Source of the DNA: CAWATG01 sp963785035
GTDB lineage: Bacteria > Actinomycetota > Acidimicrobiia > IMCC26256 > CAWATG01
Length of the DNA: 64,000 nucleotides
NCBI GenBank assembly: GCA_963785035.1
Contig: CAWATG010000005.1
Coordinates: forward strand, 124,001-188,000
Reading direction: 5' to 3'
Both the position numbers and the translations under genes were made by a program. The notes below the pieces were generated by a model. It saw only the letters and a program-made list of their open reading frames with translations. It was not told the origin of the DNA and did not search any database. Below, piece after piece: positions 18,898-29,900 of this stretch. Positions within the stretch are counted from its first letter, which is position 1, and each line of letters starts with the position of its first letter.

Positions 18898-20613
18898 CCT
18901 GCTCGCCGAGCGCGTCGGACACGGCCCGCCACACATCACGGTGACGCAACACGTTCGCGGCTCGATCGGTTGGCACCACGAGGACGCGCGGTCCTCGCAC
19001 GTTCATCGTCGCTCGCAATGCTCGCTCAACCTCACCAGCACTCGAAACCCGTAGGGCAGGAACACGATATGCGTGCGAGATCGCCACAAGATCAAGACCA
19101 TGAGGCGTAGCGAAGAGTTTTTCGAAGTGCTCGGGGTGGCCGGCCTGCGGCAGGAACGAGAAGATTCCACCGCCATCGTTGTCGACAATCACGAACGTGA
19201 CATCCACCTCCCGCTCCGCCGCGCCCATCAGACCATTGACATCGTGAAGGAAGCAGAGGTCGCCTGACTAGTGCAACAACACGCTGTCGACTGACCTGAG
19301 CCAAGCCCATCACCGTCGAGACGAAGCCATCGATGCCATTCGCACCACGGTTGGCCACGAAACGCACACCGCTCCGCGGCACTGCGAAAGTCTCCACGTC
19401 CCGAACAGGCATACTCGACGCCACCGCGAACCACGTCCCTTCTGGGAGCGCCCCAACGACGTCACGCGCCACTCGGCCTTCGAAGGGATCGTCCCATGTC
19501 TCGAACAACCTGTCGATGGCACGCTGAGCGACGACATCCGCTCGCGCAAGCGCATCGCTCCACGTCGTGTCCTCAGCAGCGCCAAGTCGCCGTGCCAGAT
19601 CGCCAAGAAACTGGTCCGGATCAGCCACGATCCGCTCAGTCACAATTCGTTGTGGATCATTGGCGCGACCGTCAGCGGTCACAAGGATCTGCGCAACCGA
19701 GGCGTCGAGCCACTCATTCGCGACCCTGCTCGTGAGTGGAGCCCCGACGCGCACGACGAGCTCGGGGCGTGTCGCTGCCGCGAATGCCGGTATGCGCAGC
19801 ATTGCCTCGTACGACGCAATGGCGTGGACACCAACCCGAAGACCCGATAGCGGGTCAGCGAGAATCGGCCATCCCGCCGCTTCGGCAAAGCGTTCAGCCG
19901 TAGCGACGCTCACCTGCGCGCCCCATCCGGACACGAGAAAGCCACGTGGATGCGCTCGGACAGCGAGCGCGCAGCGCTCGAGGAGCGCATCATCGGCATT
20001 CAACCGACCAACTGCATGCGTTGTCCAAGGTCGTCCGTCACCACGACCTGGGGCAGGGACCAGCTCTGCGCCCGTCGGAATCAACGGCTCTGCGAAACAG
20101 AAGTTGAGATGGACAGGACCCGGCGGCGTCCCCATCGCTTCGCTGCACGCGCGCGACGCAATCGAGCGCCAGTAGGCGCCGATGCCTGGCTCGTCACATG
20201 GCGTCGCAACCTCGGAGAACCACCGAAGCGCAGTGCCGTAGAGATGCTGCTGATCGATCGTCTGTGGCGCTCCGACGTCTCGCAACGCGGGCGGGCGATC
20301 AGCGGTGCACACCAGGAGCCCGATGCCTCCGTGGTGCGCTTCGATTACCGCCGGGTGGACAGTTGGCCGCCGCCGTCCCCGACGTGCACACCGTCGCAAC
20401 GGGACGTCCGGTTCCGGTGGCGATGCCCAAGGCGAAAAAGGCTGCCGACCGCTCGTCGAGCTGAACGTGCACGGTGACACGGTCGTCGGACGCCGCGGCG
20501 AGGGCAAGCGGAGCCGAGCGTGAGCCCGGCGCGAGCACAACATCGGTGATCCCCGCCCGGACGAATTCGTCGATGAACGCGCTCGCGCATGCCGTCGTCG
20601 CGTCGCGCCTCAT
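18872..20613 (-). CDS. menD: SEPHCHC synthase (menaquinone), two frameshifts
   Basis: TPP-dependent enzyme joining 2-oxoglutarate to isochorismate. The N-terminus reads DVVLAPGSRSAPLALAA and DERSAAFFALGIA; the characteristic TSGTAAAN is followed, one frame over, by HPAVIEAHH and VCTADRPPALRDVGAPQTID (break near 20362). The middle has VRVGAPLTSRVANEWL and FVANRGANGIDGFVSTVMGLA; a second break near 19267 joins VVALV to GDLCFLHDVNGL and VTFVIVDNDGGGIFSFLPQA. About 580 codons in all. The ATG at 20613 is preferred; a TTG at 20625 is the alternative. It is divergent from menH with only 11 bases between starts. Confidence 0.9.
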
Positions 20614-20624
20614 ACGATCCACCA
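20613..20624 (+). promoter_or_regulatory. Leaderless -10 box for menH, overlapping the menD start
   Basis: TACGAT at 20613-20618, 6 bases, then ATG at 20625. The box shares base 20613 with the menD start codon on the other strand, so the two divergent genes have virtually no gap. Confidence 0.5.
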
Positions 20625-21332
20625 ATGCGTCTCTTGTTGGTTCATGGCTTCACCCAGACTTCGAGATCGTGGGATCCTGTCATCGCCTGCCTCGACAGCG
20701 TCGCGGACACGGGCGAGACCATCGCACTCGATGTAGCGCAGGGCAGGAGTTTTCTCGATACCGCCGACGCTCTCGGCGCCTCCGGCGGTGCGGGCGTCTA
20801 CGTCGGTTATTCGATGGGTGGACGGCTGTGTTTGCAGTTGGCGCTGCGTGCGCCGATCACGGTGCAGGGCTTGGTCCTCATCAGCGCCACGGCCGGCCTC
20901 GAGACCGAAGAAGCCCGCGTGGCTCGCCGCGCCGCGGACCACGAGCTTTGCGTGTCCATCGAACGTGACGGTGTCGAGATCTTCTTGAGACATTGGCTGA
21001 GCCAACCCATGTTCGCATCGTTGCAGATCGCCGATGCCGATCTCGACGACCGCCGCCGTCGCTCGTCGGCCAGCCTGGTGAACGACCTCACGCTGCTGGG
21101 AACGGGCCAACAACCATCGTTGTGGAACCAACTCGACCAGTTGTCGATGCCGGTCTTGGTCATTGCCGGGTCGCTCGACGTGAAGTTCGTAACAATTGCA
21201 CGTCGCCTCGTCGAGCGGATTCCCACAGCCACGCTGCGCATCATCGACGGTGCCGGTCACGCCGTGCACCTCGAACGACCTGAGATCACTGCCCGACTGA
21301 TCGCGTCGTGGGCTCACGAGCATTGCTCCTGA
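20625..21332 (+). CDS. menH: SHCHC synthase-like alpha/beta hydrolase
   Basis: Alpha/beta hydrolase of 235 residues matching MenH, which eliminates pyruvate from SEPHCHC. LLLVHGFTQTSRSWDPV (oxyanion region), nucleophile elbow VYVGYSMGGRLCLQLAL, the acid strand VLVIAGSLDVKF and the histidine in GAGHAVHLERPEI form the Ser-Asp-His triad. Location between menD and menC supports the assignment over a generic hydrolase. Its 3' end overlaps menC, which runs the other way, by 19 bases. Confidence 0.88.
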   Translation: MRLLLVHGFTQTSRSWDPVIACLDSVADTGETIALDVAQGRSFLDTADALGASGGAGVYVGYSMGGRLCLQLALRAPITVQGLVLISATAGLETEEARVARRAADHELCVSIERDGVEIFLRHWLSQPMFASLQIADADLDDRRRRSSASLVNDLTLLGTGQQPSLWNQLDQLSMPVLVIAGSLDVKFVTIARRLVERIPTATLRIIDGAGHAVHLERPEITARLIASWAHEHCS

Positions 21333-22186
21333 ATCGAAACGTCGTCATCTCGAACCGCCCAAGCGCTCAGGAGCGCAGGATCCGGTTCCGGCGCTCGTGC
21401 CAGCAACCGCAGCAGCCCATCGATTGCGCGCAACGGCGATGCGACGACATCACCGCCGACGCGATCAAGCGTGGCGAAACCGCATGCATAGTGCAGCTCC
21501 GGTAAGGCGCCCGCCAGGGCTAGCCCCGCAGCGAGTCCGATCGACGTCTCGTACATCGAGGTCACGATGGCAGGAACCCCCGCGGCCTCGACGACCGCCA
21601 GCGCTGCTCGTACCCCGCCGAGCGGCTGGACTTTGACGACGATCGCGTCCGCTCCATCGAGCCTGGCCAGCGCACGCGCGTCGGTGATGTCGCGGACACA
21701 TTCGTCGGCCGCAAGTGGCACGTCGACCAAGCGACGAACCTTCGCGAGATCCTCGATGCGCGCAACGGGCTGCTCGACGAGCTCCAAGTCGTAGTGCGCG
21801 AGCCTCTTGATCATCATGACAGCCGTCTCAACATCCCATGCACCGTTTGCATCGACGCGCAGCGCAGCATGCGGGCCGATCGCGTCACGTACGTCGCTGA
21901 CCCGGCGGATATCGGCCGCATGACGAACCTTGACCTTCACACATGAAAACGAGCGCAAGGCGTCGGCGTCGAAGTTGTCCTCGGCCACGAGCGCATTCAC
22001 CGAGACAACATCACGTACAGGGCTCGGCCATCCAATGTGCGCTGCCTCTTCGGCGGCTCGGCGCGCCAGTGTCGGATCACACGGATAATCCGCAAGAGGG
22101 GAGATCTCACCCCACCCGTGTTCGCCACAGATGAGTGTCACCGCTCGACCCGCAATATTCAGCGCGTACTCCTTGTGCTGCTTCAT
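21314..22186 (-). CDS. menC: o-succinylbenzoate synthase
   Basis: Enolase-superfamily dehydratase of 290 residues. The KxK catalytic pair is in CVKVKVRH, the metal ligands follow in RVDANGAW, LELVEQP and AADECVRD, and the second lysine in VVKVQPLGG. Short for the superfamily, as is usual for actinobacterial MenC. The N-terminal GWGEISPLADY segment is the substrate cap. The ATG at 22186 overlaps the menA stop (ATGA), so menA and menC form one transcript. Confidence 0.9.
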   Translation of the reverse strand: MKQHKEYALNIAGRAVTLICGEHGWGEISPLADYPCDPTLARRAAEEAAHIGWPSPVRDVVSVNALVAEDNFDADALRSFSCVKVKVRHAADIRRVSDVRDAIGPHAALRVDANGAWDVETAVMMIKRLAHYDLELVEQPVARIEDLAKVRRLVDVPLAADECVRDITDARALARLDGADAIVVKVQPLGGVRAALAVVEAAGVPAIVTSMYETSIGLAAGLALAGALPELHYACGFATLDRVGGDVVASPLRAIDGLLRLLARAPEPDPALLSAWAVRDDDVSIQEQCS

Positions 22187-23109
22187 GACATCGCCAGACC
22201 GATCGAGAGCGCCACAGCCGTGAGCAGCTCGAGACGCGCGATACGGATCAACGCCGAGACGAGAGACGCAGGATCGGTGCGGCACATGACGAGACGGACC
22301 GGCGACCATGCAAGTGGAAGCGTGACGACGCCAAGGACTGCCCATGGAAACGTCAAGGCGATGGCACCGATCGAGACGTACGCACCCACGACAGCCAGCA
22401 CGAACATGATCCGCGCGCGCTGCGCACCGATACGCACAGCGAGCGTGCGTTTCCCCATTCGAGCGTCCGTCGGAACATCGCGGATGTTGTTGACGAGGAG
22501 CACGGCACAGGCAAACAGCCCCATTGCAAGCGATCCCCACCAAGCGGCCGCGGTGATCTCGCGGTGCTGCACATATGCTGAGCCCGCTGTGGCGACGAAG
22601 CCGAAGAACACGAGCACGAACACCTCGCCGAGACCCGAATAGCCGTAGGGTTTCGGACCGCCCGTGTACAGGATCGCAGCGGCAACCGCACATACGCCGA
22701 CGATCAGCAGCCGAAGATCTACGACGATGCACAACGCGAGTCCCGCGACTGCCGCAACGCCGAATGAGACCGCCGCTGCATTGCGCACCGCGCCCGGCAG
22801 CACCAGGCCTGATGCGGTGAGCCGAAGCGGGCCCGCGCGATCGTCATCGGTGCCGCGGATCCCGTCGCTGTAGTCGTTGGCATAGTTGACACCGATCTGA
22901 AGCGCCACTGCCACGACGAGCGCGCAGACCGCGCGCCACCACACAACGTCACCATCGACGCCGTCGACCTCCGCGAGTGCAACTGCTGTGCCGACGAGGA
23001 CCGGTGCGACGGCAGCGCCGAGGGTTCGTATCCGGGCGCCGAGCAACCACAGCCGAACCCCGCTTGGAACGGTGTCCGGACCCGTTGGCGCTCCGAGTTC
23101 CCGAGTCAT
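22183..23109 (-). CDS. menA: 1,4-dihydroxy-2-naphthoate polyprenyltransferase
   Basis: Integral membrane prenyltransferase of 308 residues attaching the isoprenoid tail. Two Asp-rich motifs are present: NYANDYSDGIRGTDDDR in the first half, and NNIRDVPTDARMGKRTLAVR in the second, amid 8-9 hydrophobic segments. ILYTGGPKPYGYSGLGEV is a typical MenA stretch. The ATG at 23109 has AAGG upstream. Divergent from menE with 41 bases between starts. Confidence 0.93.
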   Translation of the reverse strand: MTRELGAPTGPDTVPSGVRLWLLGARIRTLGAAVAPVLVGTAVALAEVDGVDGDVVWWRAVCALVVAVALQIGVNYANDYSDGIRGTDDDRAGPLRLTASGLVLPGAVRNAAAVSFGVAAVAGLALCIVVDLRLLIVGVCAVAAAILYTGGPKPYGYSGLGEVFVLVFFGFVATAGSAYVQHREITAAAWWGSLAMGLFACAVLLVNNIRDVPTDARMGKRTLAVRIGAQRARIMFVLAVVGAYVSIGAIALTFPWAVLGVVTLPLAWSPVRLVMCRTDPASLVSALIRIARLELLTAVALSIGLAMS

Positions 23110-23150
23110 GCCTTGCGCCGAAATCGTCTCATTCGCCAACGACAATAACC

Positions 23151-24434
23151 ATGGGAGCAACTACTCCTACGAACGCTACCGTGACGGTCGTGACAGCCGA
23201 TCGAACGACCTCGCTGCTTGCCATCAGCAAGGCGCCAAGCCAAGCCACCCACGAAGTTCGCACAGCATGGGACGCCGGAGACGCCGTTCTGGTTCTTGAC
23301 CCCGCGCTCCCCTCGGCCCTACGCGACCGCGTGATCGATCGAATGCGTCCCACTGAATTGAGCGACGAACACGGGCGACGGAAGCTCGACCACGGAACGC
23401 CCGTGAGCGCGGACGTTGCCGCGGTGGTGTTGACATCGGGCACGACGGGCGAACCTCGAGGCGTCGAGCTGACCCACGCCGGTCTGGCTTCCATGGCCGA
23501 GGCGTTCTCGGCAGCGATCCACGCCACGAGCGATGACCGATGGCTGCTGTGTCTTCCCCTGCACCATGTCGGCGGCCTGGCAGTTCTCGCCCGGTCAGTG
23601 GTCACCGGCCAGGGAATCACGGTTCATGACCGTTTCGATGTCGACGCGGTCAGCGCCTCACCGCAACGAGACGGAACAACGCTCGTCTCACTCGTGCCGA
23701 CTGCACTGCAGCGCATCCTCGACGCCGGAGCACCACTTTCGGGCTTTCGCATGGTCATCCTGGGCGGCGCGCCCGTCAACGCCGAGTTGCGCGCCAGGGC
23801 CCATGCAGCGGGCGCAAGCGTGGTCTCGACCTATGGCATGAGCGAGACATGGGGCGGATGCGTCATCGACGGCCGTGCGATCAATGGCGTGGAACTCCGC
23901 ATTGCTGGGAACGGCGAGGTACTCGTAAAGGGCTCGATGGTGGCCCACGAATATCGCAACCCTCAAGCTGACCCCAACGCCCACACTGGTGCGCGCCAGC
24001 TGGCCCTATCGGGCCAAGACCGCGTTCGAGTTCTGGATGGGGCGCCAGTTCGGGATCGAGACGGTTGGTTACACACGGGCGACATCGGCGAGATCGATGC
24101 CGACGGAACCCTGCGGATCATCGACCGACTCGATGACCTCATCATCTCCGGTGGCGTGAACGTGAGCCCTACGAATGTCGAACGCGCGTTGGGCACCCAC
24201 CACAGCGTCGCAGACGTCGCCGTTGTCGGTGCTCCCGACCAGGATTGGGGCGAACGCGTCGTCGCGTACATCGTCCCAACGGACGGCGACCTTCCGCCGA
24301 CCTTGGAGGCCTTGCGCGACTTCGGTCGTAAGAATCTCAGCGCTGCGCAGTTGCCACGCGAAATCCGGATCGTCGAGGAGATCCCACGTTCAGGAGGCGG
24401 CAAGGTCCTGCGACGGGTCTTGCGCGAGCGCTGA
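23151..24434 (+). CDS. menE: o-succinylbenzoate-CoA ligase
   Basis: AMP-forming ligase of 427 residues, short as MenE proteins are. VVLTSGTTGEPRGVELTHAG is the P-loop; LPLHHVGGLAVLARS, VILGGAPVN, STYGMSETWGG, WLHTGDIGEID, IDRLDDLIISGGVNVSP and the lysine in RSGGGKVLRR follow in order. LPLHHVGG is typical of MenE rather than fatty acyl ligases, and the men context fits. The ATG at 23151 is 4 bases after GACAAT, so it may be leaderless. Confidence 0.9.
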   Translation: MGATTPTNATVTVVTADRTTSLLAISKAPSQATHEVRTAWDAGDAVLVLDPALPSALRDRVIDRMRPTELSDEHGRRKLDHGTPVSADVAAVVLTSGTTGEPRGVELTHAGLASMAEAFSAAIHATSDDRWLLCLPLHHVGGLAVLARSVVTGQGITVHDRFDVDAVSASPQRDGTTLVSLVPTALQRILDAGAPLSGFRMVILGGAPVNAELRARAHAAGASVVSTYGMSETWGGCVIDGRAINGVELRIAGNGEVLVKGSMVAHEYRNPQADPNAHTGARQLALSGQDRVRVLDGAPVRDRDGWLHTGDIGEIDADGTLRIIDRLDDLIISGGVNVSPTNVERALGTHHSVADVAVVGAPDQDWGERVVAYIVPTDGDLPPTLEALRDFGRKNLSAAQLPREIRIVEEIPRSGGGKVLRRVLRER

Positions 24435-24447
24435 CGTAACGACGCAG

Positions 24448-24852
24448 CTAGCCGTCGTCGACATCGTCACGCAACGCTTCTTTCCAGGTTCGAAAACGGG
24501 TGTGTAGGACCCCGTCGGGTCCGATTCCTTCAGCACGCCCGTCAGCCCACAATCGAAACGTGTACTGGCGCCGCAGGTTCTGCGCATCGATTGCCATGTA
24601 CCGGGCATCAGCCTTCGCGGCGGGCCCAGCCCGCCACAACAACCATTGACGGATCCTGCGCTTGTACGCGACGAGTGCAACGTCGATGTCGTCGCCGAGG
24701 GCCAACAGCTCGGCCGGTGCCTCGATCCAGCGCTCCGCGGGAATCAGAAAATCGCGCTGTGGTGTGTCGGGAAGATCGACCGTTGCGTAGTCACGATCGA
24801 TTGGCGGACGCATCTCGGCAGGAGTGGGCACGACCCCATGATCGCGCGGCAC
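24448..24852 (-). CDS. Conserved-looking protein of unknown function
   Basis: 134 residues from a GTG at 24852 (an ATG at 24813 is possible). It reads as a real soluble protein: PQRDFLIPAERWIEAPAELL, then IDVALVAYKRRIRQWLLWRAG and YMAIDAQNLRRQYTFRLWADG, ending DGVLHTRFRTWKEALRDD. No family recognised. It follows the HDOD gene at 24862-25714 with a 10-base gap and is probably cotranscribed. Confidence 0.68.
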   Translation of the reverse strand: MPRDHGVVPTPAEMRPPIDRDYATVDLPDTPQRDFLIPAERWIEAPAELLALGDDIDVALVAYKRRIRQWLLWRAGPAAKADARYMAIDAQNLRRQYTFRLWADGRAEGIGPDGVLHTRFRTWKEALRDDVDDG

Positions 24853-24861
24853 ACAGCCGAA

Positions 24862-25714
24862 TCAGACCGACATGAAGCCGGTAAGCGCCTCGACGTGCAG
24901 CATCACCTCGTCGCGCAACGCCGGCATCATCTCCTCATCGATGCCGAAGCTGCCCAATACATCGGAGAAGGCGGTCTCGGCTTCTTGTGCCGTACCTTCT
25001 ATCAAGTGGGCAAGGACATCAGCCGCCGCGCAGATCCGCGCCAGGGTCGGAGCGTCGGCACCCAGCAGATCGTGGTGATGACGCACTGCAGTCACCGTAT
25101 CCGAGGGAAATCCCATCAGCTCGAGCGCAGCAGCACCGACCTGGGGATGGCCGATTTGATACTCCTCCAACTCGGCTTCAAGCAGACAGCGCTTCTCCGT
25201 TGGCGACGCGCTCGAGCACGACGTCGTATCTCCTCCGCGCTCGACGGAACATGAGCGCTCCACCGAGGTCGAGGAGCAACCCGGTACTGAATGCGTCACT
25301 CGGGTTGACGCCACTGCGACCTGCCAGCGTCGACGCCGCAGCAGCTGTTGCAAGGGAGTGCGACCAGAAGTCCTCGGGGACCGCCCGCCCCTTCTCGGCA
25401 AAGAGATCGAACATGGCCGAGGTACCGATGGCGCGGACCGTCGAGATCCCAACCACCACCACCGCACGCTGGGCGGACGAAACGCTGCCGCGCATGCCGT
25501 AGTAGGAGGAGTTGGCGAGGCGGATCATGCGGGTGGAGAGCGCCGGGTCGGTTTCAATCAGAGCACCGAGCATCGCGGCCGAACTGTTCTCGTCGTCGAG
25601 CATCCACAGCAACTGCATCCCGACGCCCGGCCGCACGGGCAACTGCGCGAACTCCTGAACTAGGAGGTCTGACGAGGACTCCTCGGTCCCCGCCGCACTG
25701 TGGTCCGCGGCCAT
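24862..25714 (-). CDS. HDOD-domain signalling protein, frameshifted
   Basis: About 284 codons, a second single-domain HDOD protein. LPVRPGVGMQLLWML, ETDPALSTRMIRLANSSYYG, AVVVVGISTVRAIGTSAMF and LLLDLGGALMF are in the first frame. The break near 25199 switches to EKRCLLEAELEEYQIGHPQVG, LMGFPSDTVTAVRHHHDLLG and ICAAADVLAHLIEG. The residue HD is replaced by LD in LLLDLGG, consistent with a non-catalytic HDOD fold. AGGA lies 4 bases before the ATG. Confidence 0.85.
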
Positions 25715-25744
25715 TCGTTCCTATCGACAGGTTTGCGGGAAGAG

Positions 25745-26869
25745 TCAAGAAGATATTTCGGGGCCTCCACTGCCTGGAAACCGGCCACGCAGCGACAGAA
25801 TCGGCTGTTCGACAACGAGGAATGACGCCACCGAGAGCATCGCTGTGATCACGATTTTGACGGCTACTCCCTGCCAAAACGGCCAATTCCAACCCTCGAC
25901 AATCAGGAAGACTGGCCAATGCCAGAGATACAGGCCATACGAAATACGCCCAACGAACGCTAGGGGTCTCTTGGCAAGCCAACGGGCCATCAGTCCTTGC
26001 GGGGCCACCAGGACGTGGAGCAGCACCACCCCGACCGCCATGCCCTCAGCGGCAAGGCCCCCTGCGAACAAGCGCTCGTCGCCCGTACCTTCGATGATCA
26101 TCCAACCCGCCACAATGAACCAGGCGCCGACTCCACGCGACCCTTCGAATGAGGTCCTGTGCGACGGTCGTGCGAGGAACCCACCCGAGACTCAAGGCGA
26201 CCGCCAAAGCGCAACCGATCAACAACGCAGGAGCACGCGTGTCGGTTCCGAAATAGGCGCGTGCAAGGTCGTGGTCGCCGAAACCAGTGCGCGACATCGC
26301 GAGCATGGCGAGCACGCAGGCCCCCAAGGCGATCAGCCACAACAACTGACGGCCTCGGATCCCGACTGCGAGGAACGTCGCGAGCATGACCGGCCATAAC
26401 ACGTAGAACTGTTCTTCGATCGACAGTGACCACGTGTGCGCAAGATAGAAGGGAAACGAGAGGTGTAGGCCTGCTGCCAGTTTGAGACGTACAGGATGGT
26501 TGCAACGGCTTCGCGGTAGGTTCCGGAGTCCGCCCCCGAGGGCCCGAACCACAACACGTACACGGCAACCGCGACGAGCAGCATCATCAGCGCGGGAAGC
26601 AGCCGCAAGGCCCGCCGGACATAGAAATCGCGAAAGCTTATGCGGCCGTTCGTCCGGTATTCGCGCAGCAACAACGTCGTGATCAGGAATCCGGAGAGCA
26701 CGAAGAACGCGTCGACGCCAAGGAAACCACCGCCCATCCACGACAGGCCGAGGTGATAGGCCATCACCGCGGCTACCGAACATGCGCGCAGCCCGTCGAG
26801 GCTGGGCAGGTAGCCGAGTTCAAATGGGGTTCCGAACCGGGTCCTATCGCTCTCGCGCTCGTCGGACAT
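25745..26869 (-). CDS. OafA/YrhL-like membrane acyltransferase, two frameshifts
   Basis: Acyltransferase-3 family integral membrane protein that acylates surface sugars or peptidoglycan. The N-terminus LPSLDGLRACSVAAVMAYH carries the conserved Arg/His; FFVLSGFLITTLLLREY, FYVRRALRLLPALM, HTWSLSIEEQFYVLWPVML and FVGRISYGLYLWHWPVF are further hallmarks. Breaks near 26468 (QQAYT to SFPFYLAHTWSL) and near 26135 (DLIRR to VGAWFIVAGWM) are bridged to give about 375 codons. No periplasmic SGNH domain is attached. Acceptor unknown. Confidence 0.87.
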
Positions 26870-26882
26870 CCGCGGGATCGTA
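26870..26882 (-). promoter_or_regulatory. Leaderless -10 box for the acyltransferase
   Basis: On the minus strand TACGAT (26882-26877), 7 bases, then ATG at 26869; no Shine-Dalgarno. Confidence 0.48.
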
Positions 26883-26933
26883 TCGGTCGAACTCGGAGGC
26901 ACTCCTGCGAGGAGCCCGGACGAGATGCGCCAC

Positions 26934-26945
26934 TACCGTAAAGGC
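26934..26945 (+). promoter_or_regulatory. Leaderless -10 box for lhr
   Basis: TACCGT at 26934-26939, 6 bases, then GTG at 26946. An ATG at 26925 lies upstream of the box and would not be on such a transcript. Confidence 0.48.
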
Positions 26946-29900
26946 GTGGCATTGCACCATTTCTCTCCTGCTGTCGCAGAATGGTTCTCGACCTCCTTCG
27001 ATGCGCCGACGAACGCGCAGGCCCAAGCCTGGCCGATCATCGCGTCAGGCGCGCACACGCTGCTGCTCGCCCCCACTGGATCAGGCAAGACGCTTGCTGC
27101 GTTCCTTTGGGCGATCGACCGATTGATGACCCAGCCGGTTCCCGCCAGGGAACAACGCTGCCGGGTCCTGTATGTCTCCCCGCTCAAAGCGCTTGCCGTT
27201 GACGTCGAGAAGAACCTCCGCGCGCCGCTCGCCGGCGCTGCACACGCTGCCGCACGTGCAGGCCTCGCACCTCACATTCCCGTTGTCGGTATGCGAACCG
27301 GCGACACTTCGACACAAGAGCGACGACAGCTTCACCGCACGCCACCGGACATCCTCATCACGACACCGGAATCGCTCTACCTGATGCTGACCTCCGCGGC
27401 GCGCGCGGCGCTCGAGGGTGTCGAGTGCGTGATCATCGATGAGATCCATGCGGTGGCCCCCAACAAACGCGGCGCGCACCTTTCGCTCTCCCTCGAGCGA
27501 CTCGAGTTGTTGACCGCACGTCCGCCGCAACGCATCGGGCTTTCGGCAACGCAGCGACCGCTCGAGGAGATCGCGCGCTTTCTCGGCGGCGCTGACGCCG
27601 CAGGTCCACGGCCCGTCACGATCGTCGACGCAGGGGTGCAGAAGCCGCTCGACCTGGAGGTCATCGTCGCAGTCGACGATCTTGGTGACATTCAGGCTCC
27701 GCCAGCCCCCGCCGCCGACGAAGTGCACACTGGCCCACAACCAGATCGCAGCATTTGGCCGCACGTCCACCCACGAATTCTCGAATTGATCCGGGCGCAC
27801 ACCTCGACCCTGATCTTCGTGAACGCCCGCAGGCTGGCCGAACGACTCGCCGCCCGACTCAACGAGTTGGCCGATTGCGGACCGGGGAGCGGCCGGCCCG
27901 AACTCGTTCGTGCTCATCACGGGTCATTGGCCCGCGAGCAGCGGCTCCAGATCGAGGATGATCTCAAGGCCGGTCGTCTCCGCGCGCTCGTTGCCACCAG
28001 CTCCCTGGAATTGGGAATCGACATGGGCGCTGTCGATCTCGTCATCCAAGTGGAGTCCCCCGGTTCAGTTGCGCGTGGACTCCAACGGGCGGGACGCGCC
28101 GGTCACCAGGTGGGCGCACCAAGTCGGGCGAAGATCTTCCCCAAACACCGCGGCGACCTGTTGGAAGCCGCGGTCGTCGTCGAACGAATGCAGACAGGCG
28201 AAATCGAGGCGACGCGCTATCCACGTAATCCGCTCGATGTCCTCGCCCAACAGATCGTCGCCGCGTGTGCCCTTGACGAATGGGATGTCGACGAATTGCG
28301 GACACTCGTACGCCGCTCCGCCAACTTCGCGGATCTCTCCGACGATGCGTTCGGCGCCGTGTTGGACTTGCTCTCCGGACGATACCCATCTGACGAGTTC
28401 TCTGGGCTTCGACCACGCCTCGTCTGGGATCGACTGAACAACCGCGTCCGTGCCCGCGAGGGCGCGCAACGAATCGCCGTCACCAATGGCGGGACGATTC
28501 CTGACCGCGGACTGTTCGGTGTGTTTCTGCCTGATGGCGGTCGCGTCGGCGAGTTGGACGAGGAGATGGTCTATGAGAGCCGCCCCGGCGAGACTTTCGT
28601 TCTCGGCGCTTCAACATGGCGCATCGACCAGATAACACATGACCGTGTGATCGTGGTGCCCGCGCCAGGCGAACCGGGTCGGATGCCATTCTGGCACGGC
28701 GACATGATCGGGCGTCCGGTGGAACTCGGGCGGGCACTTGGAGCAAGGGTTCGCGAGTTGCGAGCGCTCGGATCCGACGCCGCGCAGCAGTCCTTGCGAA
28801 CGTCGAGCGCGCTTGACGAACTCGCGGCCCGCAATCTCGTGCAATACCTCGACGAGCAAGCCACCGCTACCGGCGTCGTGCCCGACGACCAGACGATCGT
28901 CGTCGAGCGCTTCCCCGACGAGATCGGCGATTGGCGAGTCTGCATACTCTCGCCGTTCGGTGCCCGCGTACACGCGCCGTGGGCGCTCGCGCTCGAAAGC
29001 CGGCTTGCAGAACGCTACGACGCTGCCGTGCAGGTCCTGTGGAGCGACGATGGCATCGTCGTGCGACTTCCCGAAGCGGTCGAGTCGTTCCCGATCGAGA
29101 CGCTTGTGATCGATCCGCTTGAGGTCGAAGCGCTCGTCATCGAACAGCTGAGCTCGACGGCACTGTTCGCGTCACATTTTCGCGAGGCGGCGTCACGCGC
29201 ATTGCTGCTCCCCAAGCGGCGACCAGGCTCGCGGACTCCGCTCTGGCAACAACGTCAGCGCGCCTCGGACCTACTCGGCGTTGCATCGAAGTTTCCGACA
29301 TTCCCGATCCTCCTCGAAACCACCCGGGAGTGCGTACGAGACATCTTCGACCTCCCGGCACTCTGCGAGGTTCTTGGTGATCTCCGCGCACGTAGGGTCC
29401 GCATCATCGCAGTGGAGACCCAGCGAGCATCCCCATTCGCTCAGTCATTGTTGTTCGGTTGGATCGCCAACTACATGTATGACGGCGACGCTCCGCTTGC
29501 AGAACGCCGCGCAGCCGCTCTCACACTCGACCGTGGTCTGCTGCGTGAATTGCTGGGTACCGAGGAACTCCGCGAACTCATCGACCCCGAAGCGCTCGGA
29601 GATCTCGAACTCGAGTTGCAGCACCTCAGCGATTCGCGACGAGCACGGCACGACGACGACCTTCATGATCTGCTGCGGACGCTCGGCGACCTCAACGATG
29701 TCGAGCTCCACGCGCGCTGCACCGAAGATCCGCAAGCGTGGATCGAGCAATTGATCGTGACTCGGCGCGTCGTGCGTGTCACGATCGCAGCGGAGGGGCG
29801 TTACATCGCTGCCGACGACGCCGGTCGCTATCGCGATGCACTCGGGACCGCTATTCCCGTTGGGCTGCCAACTGCCTTCACCGACTCGGTGGCCATGCCG

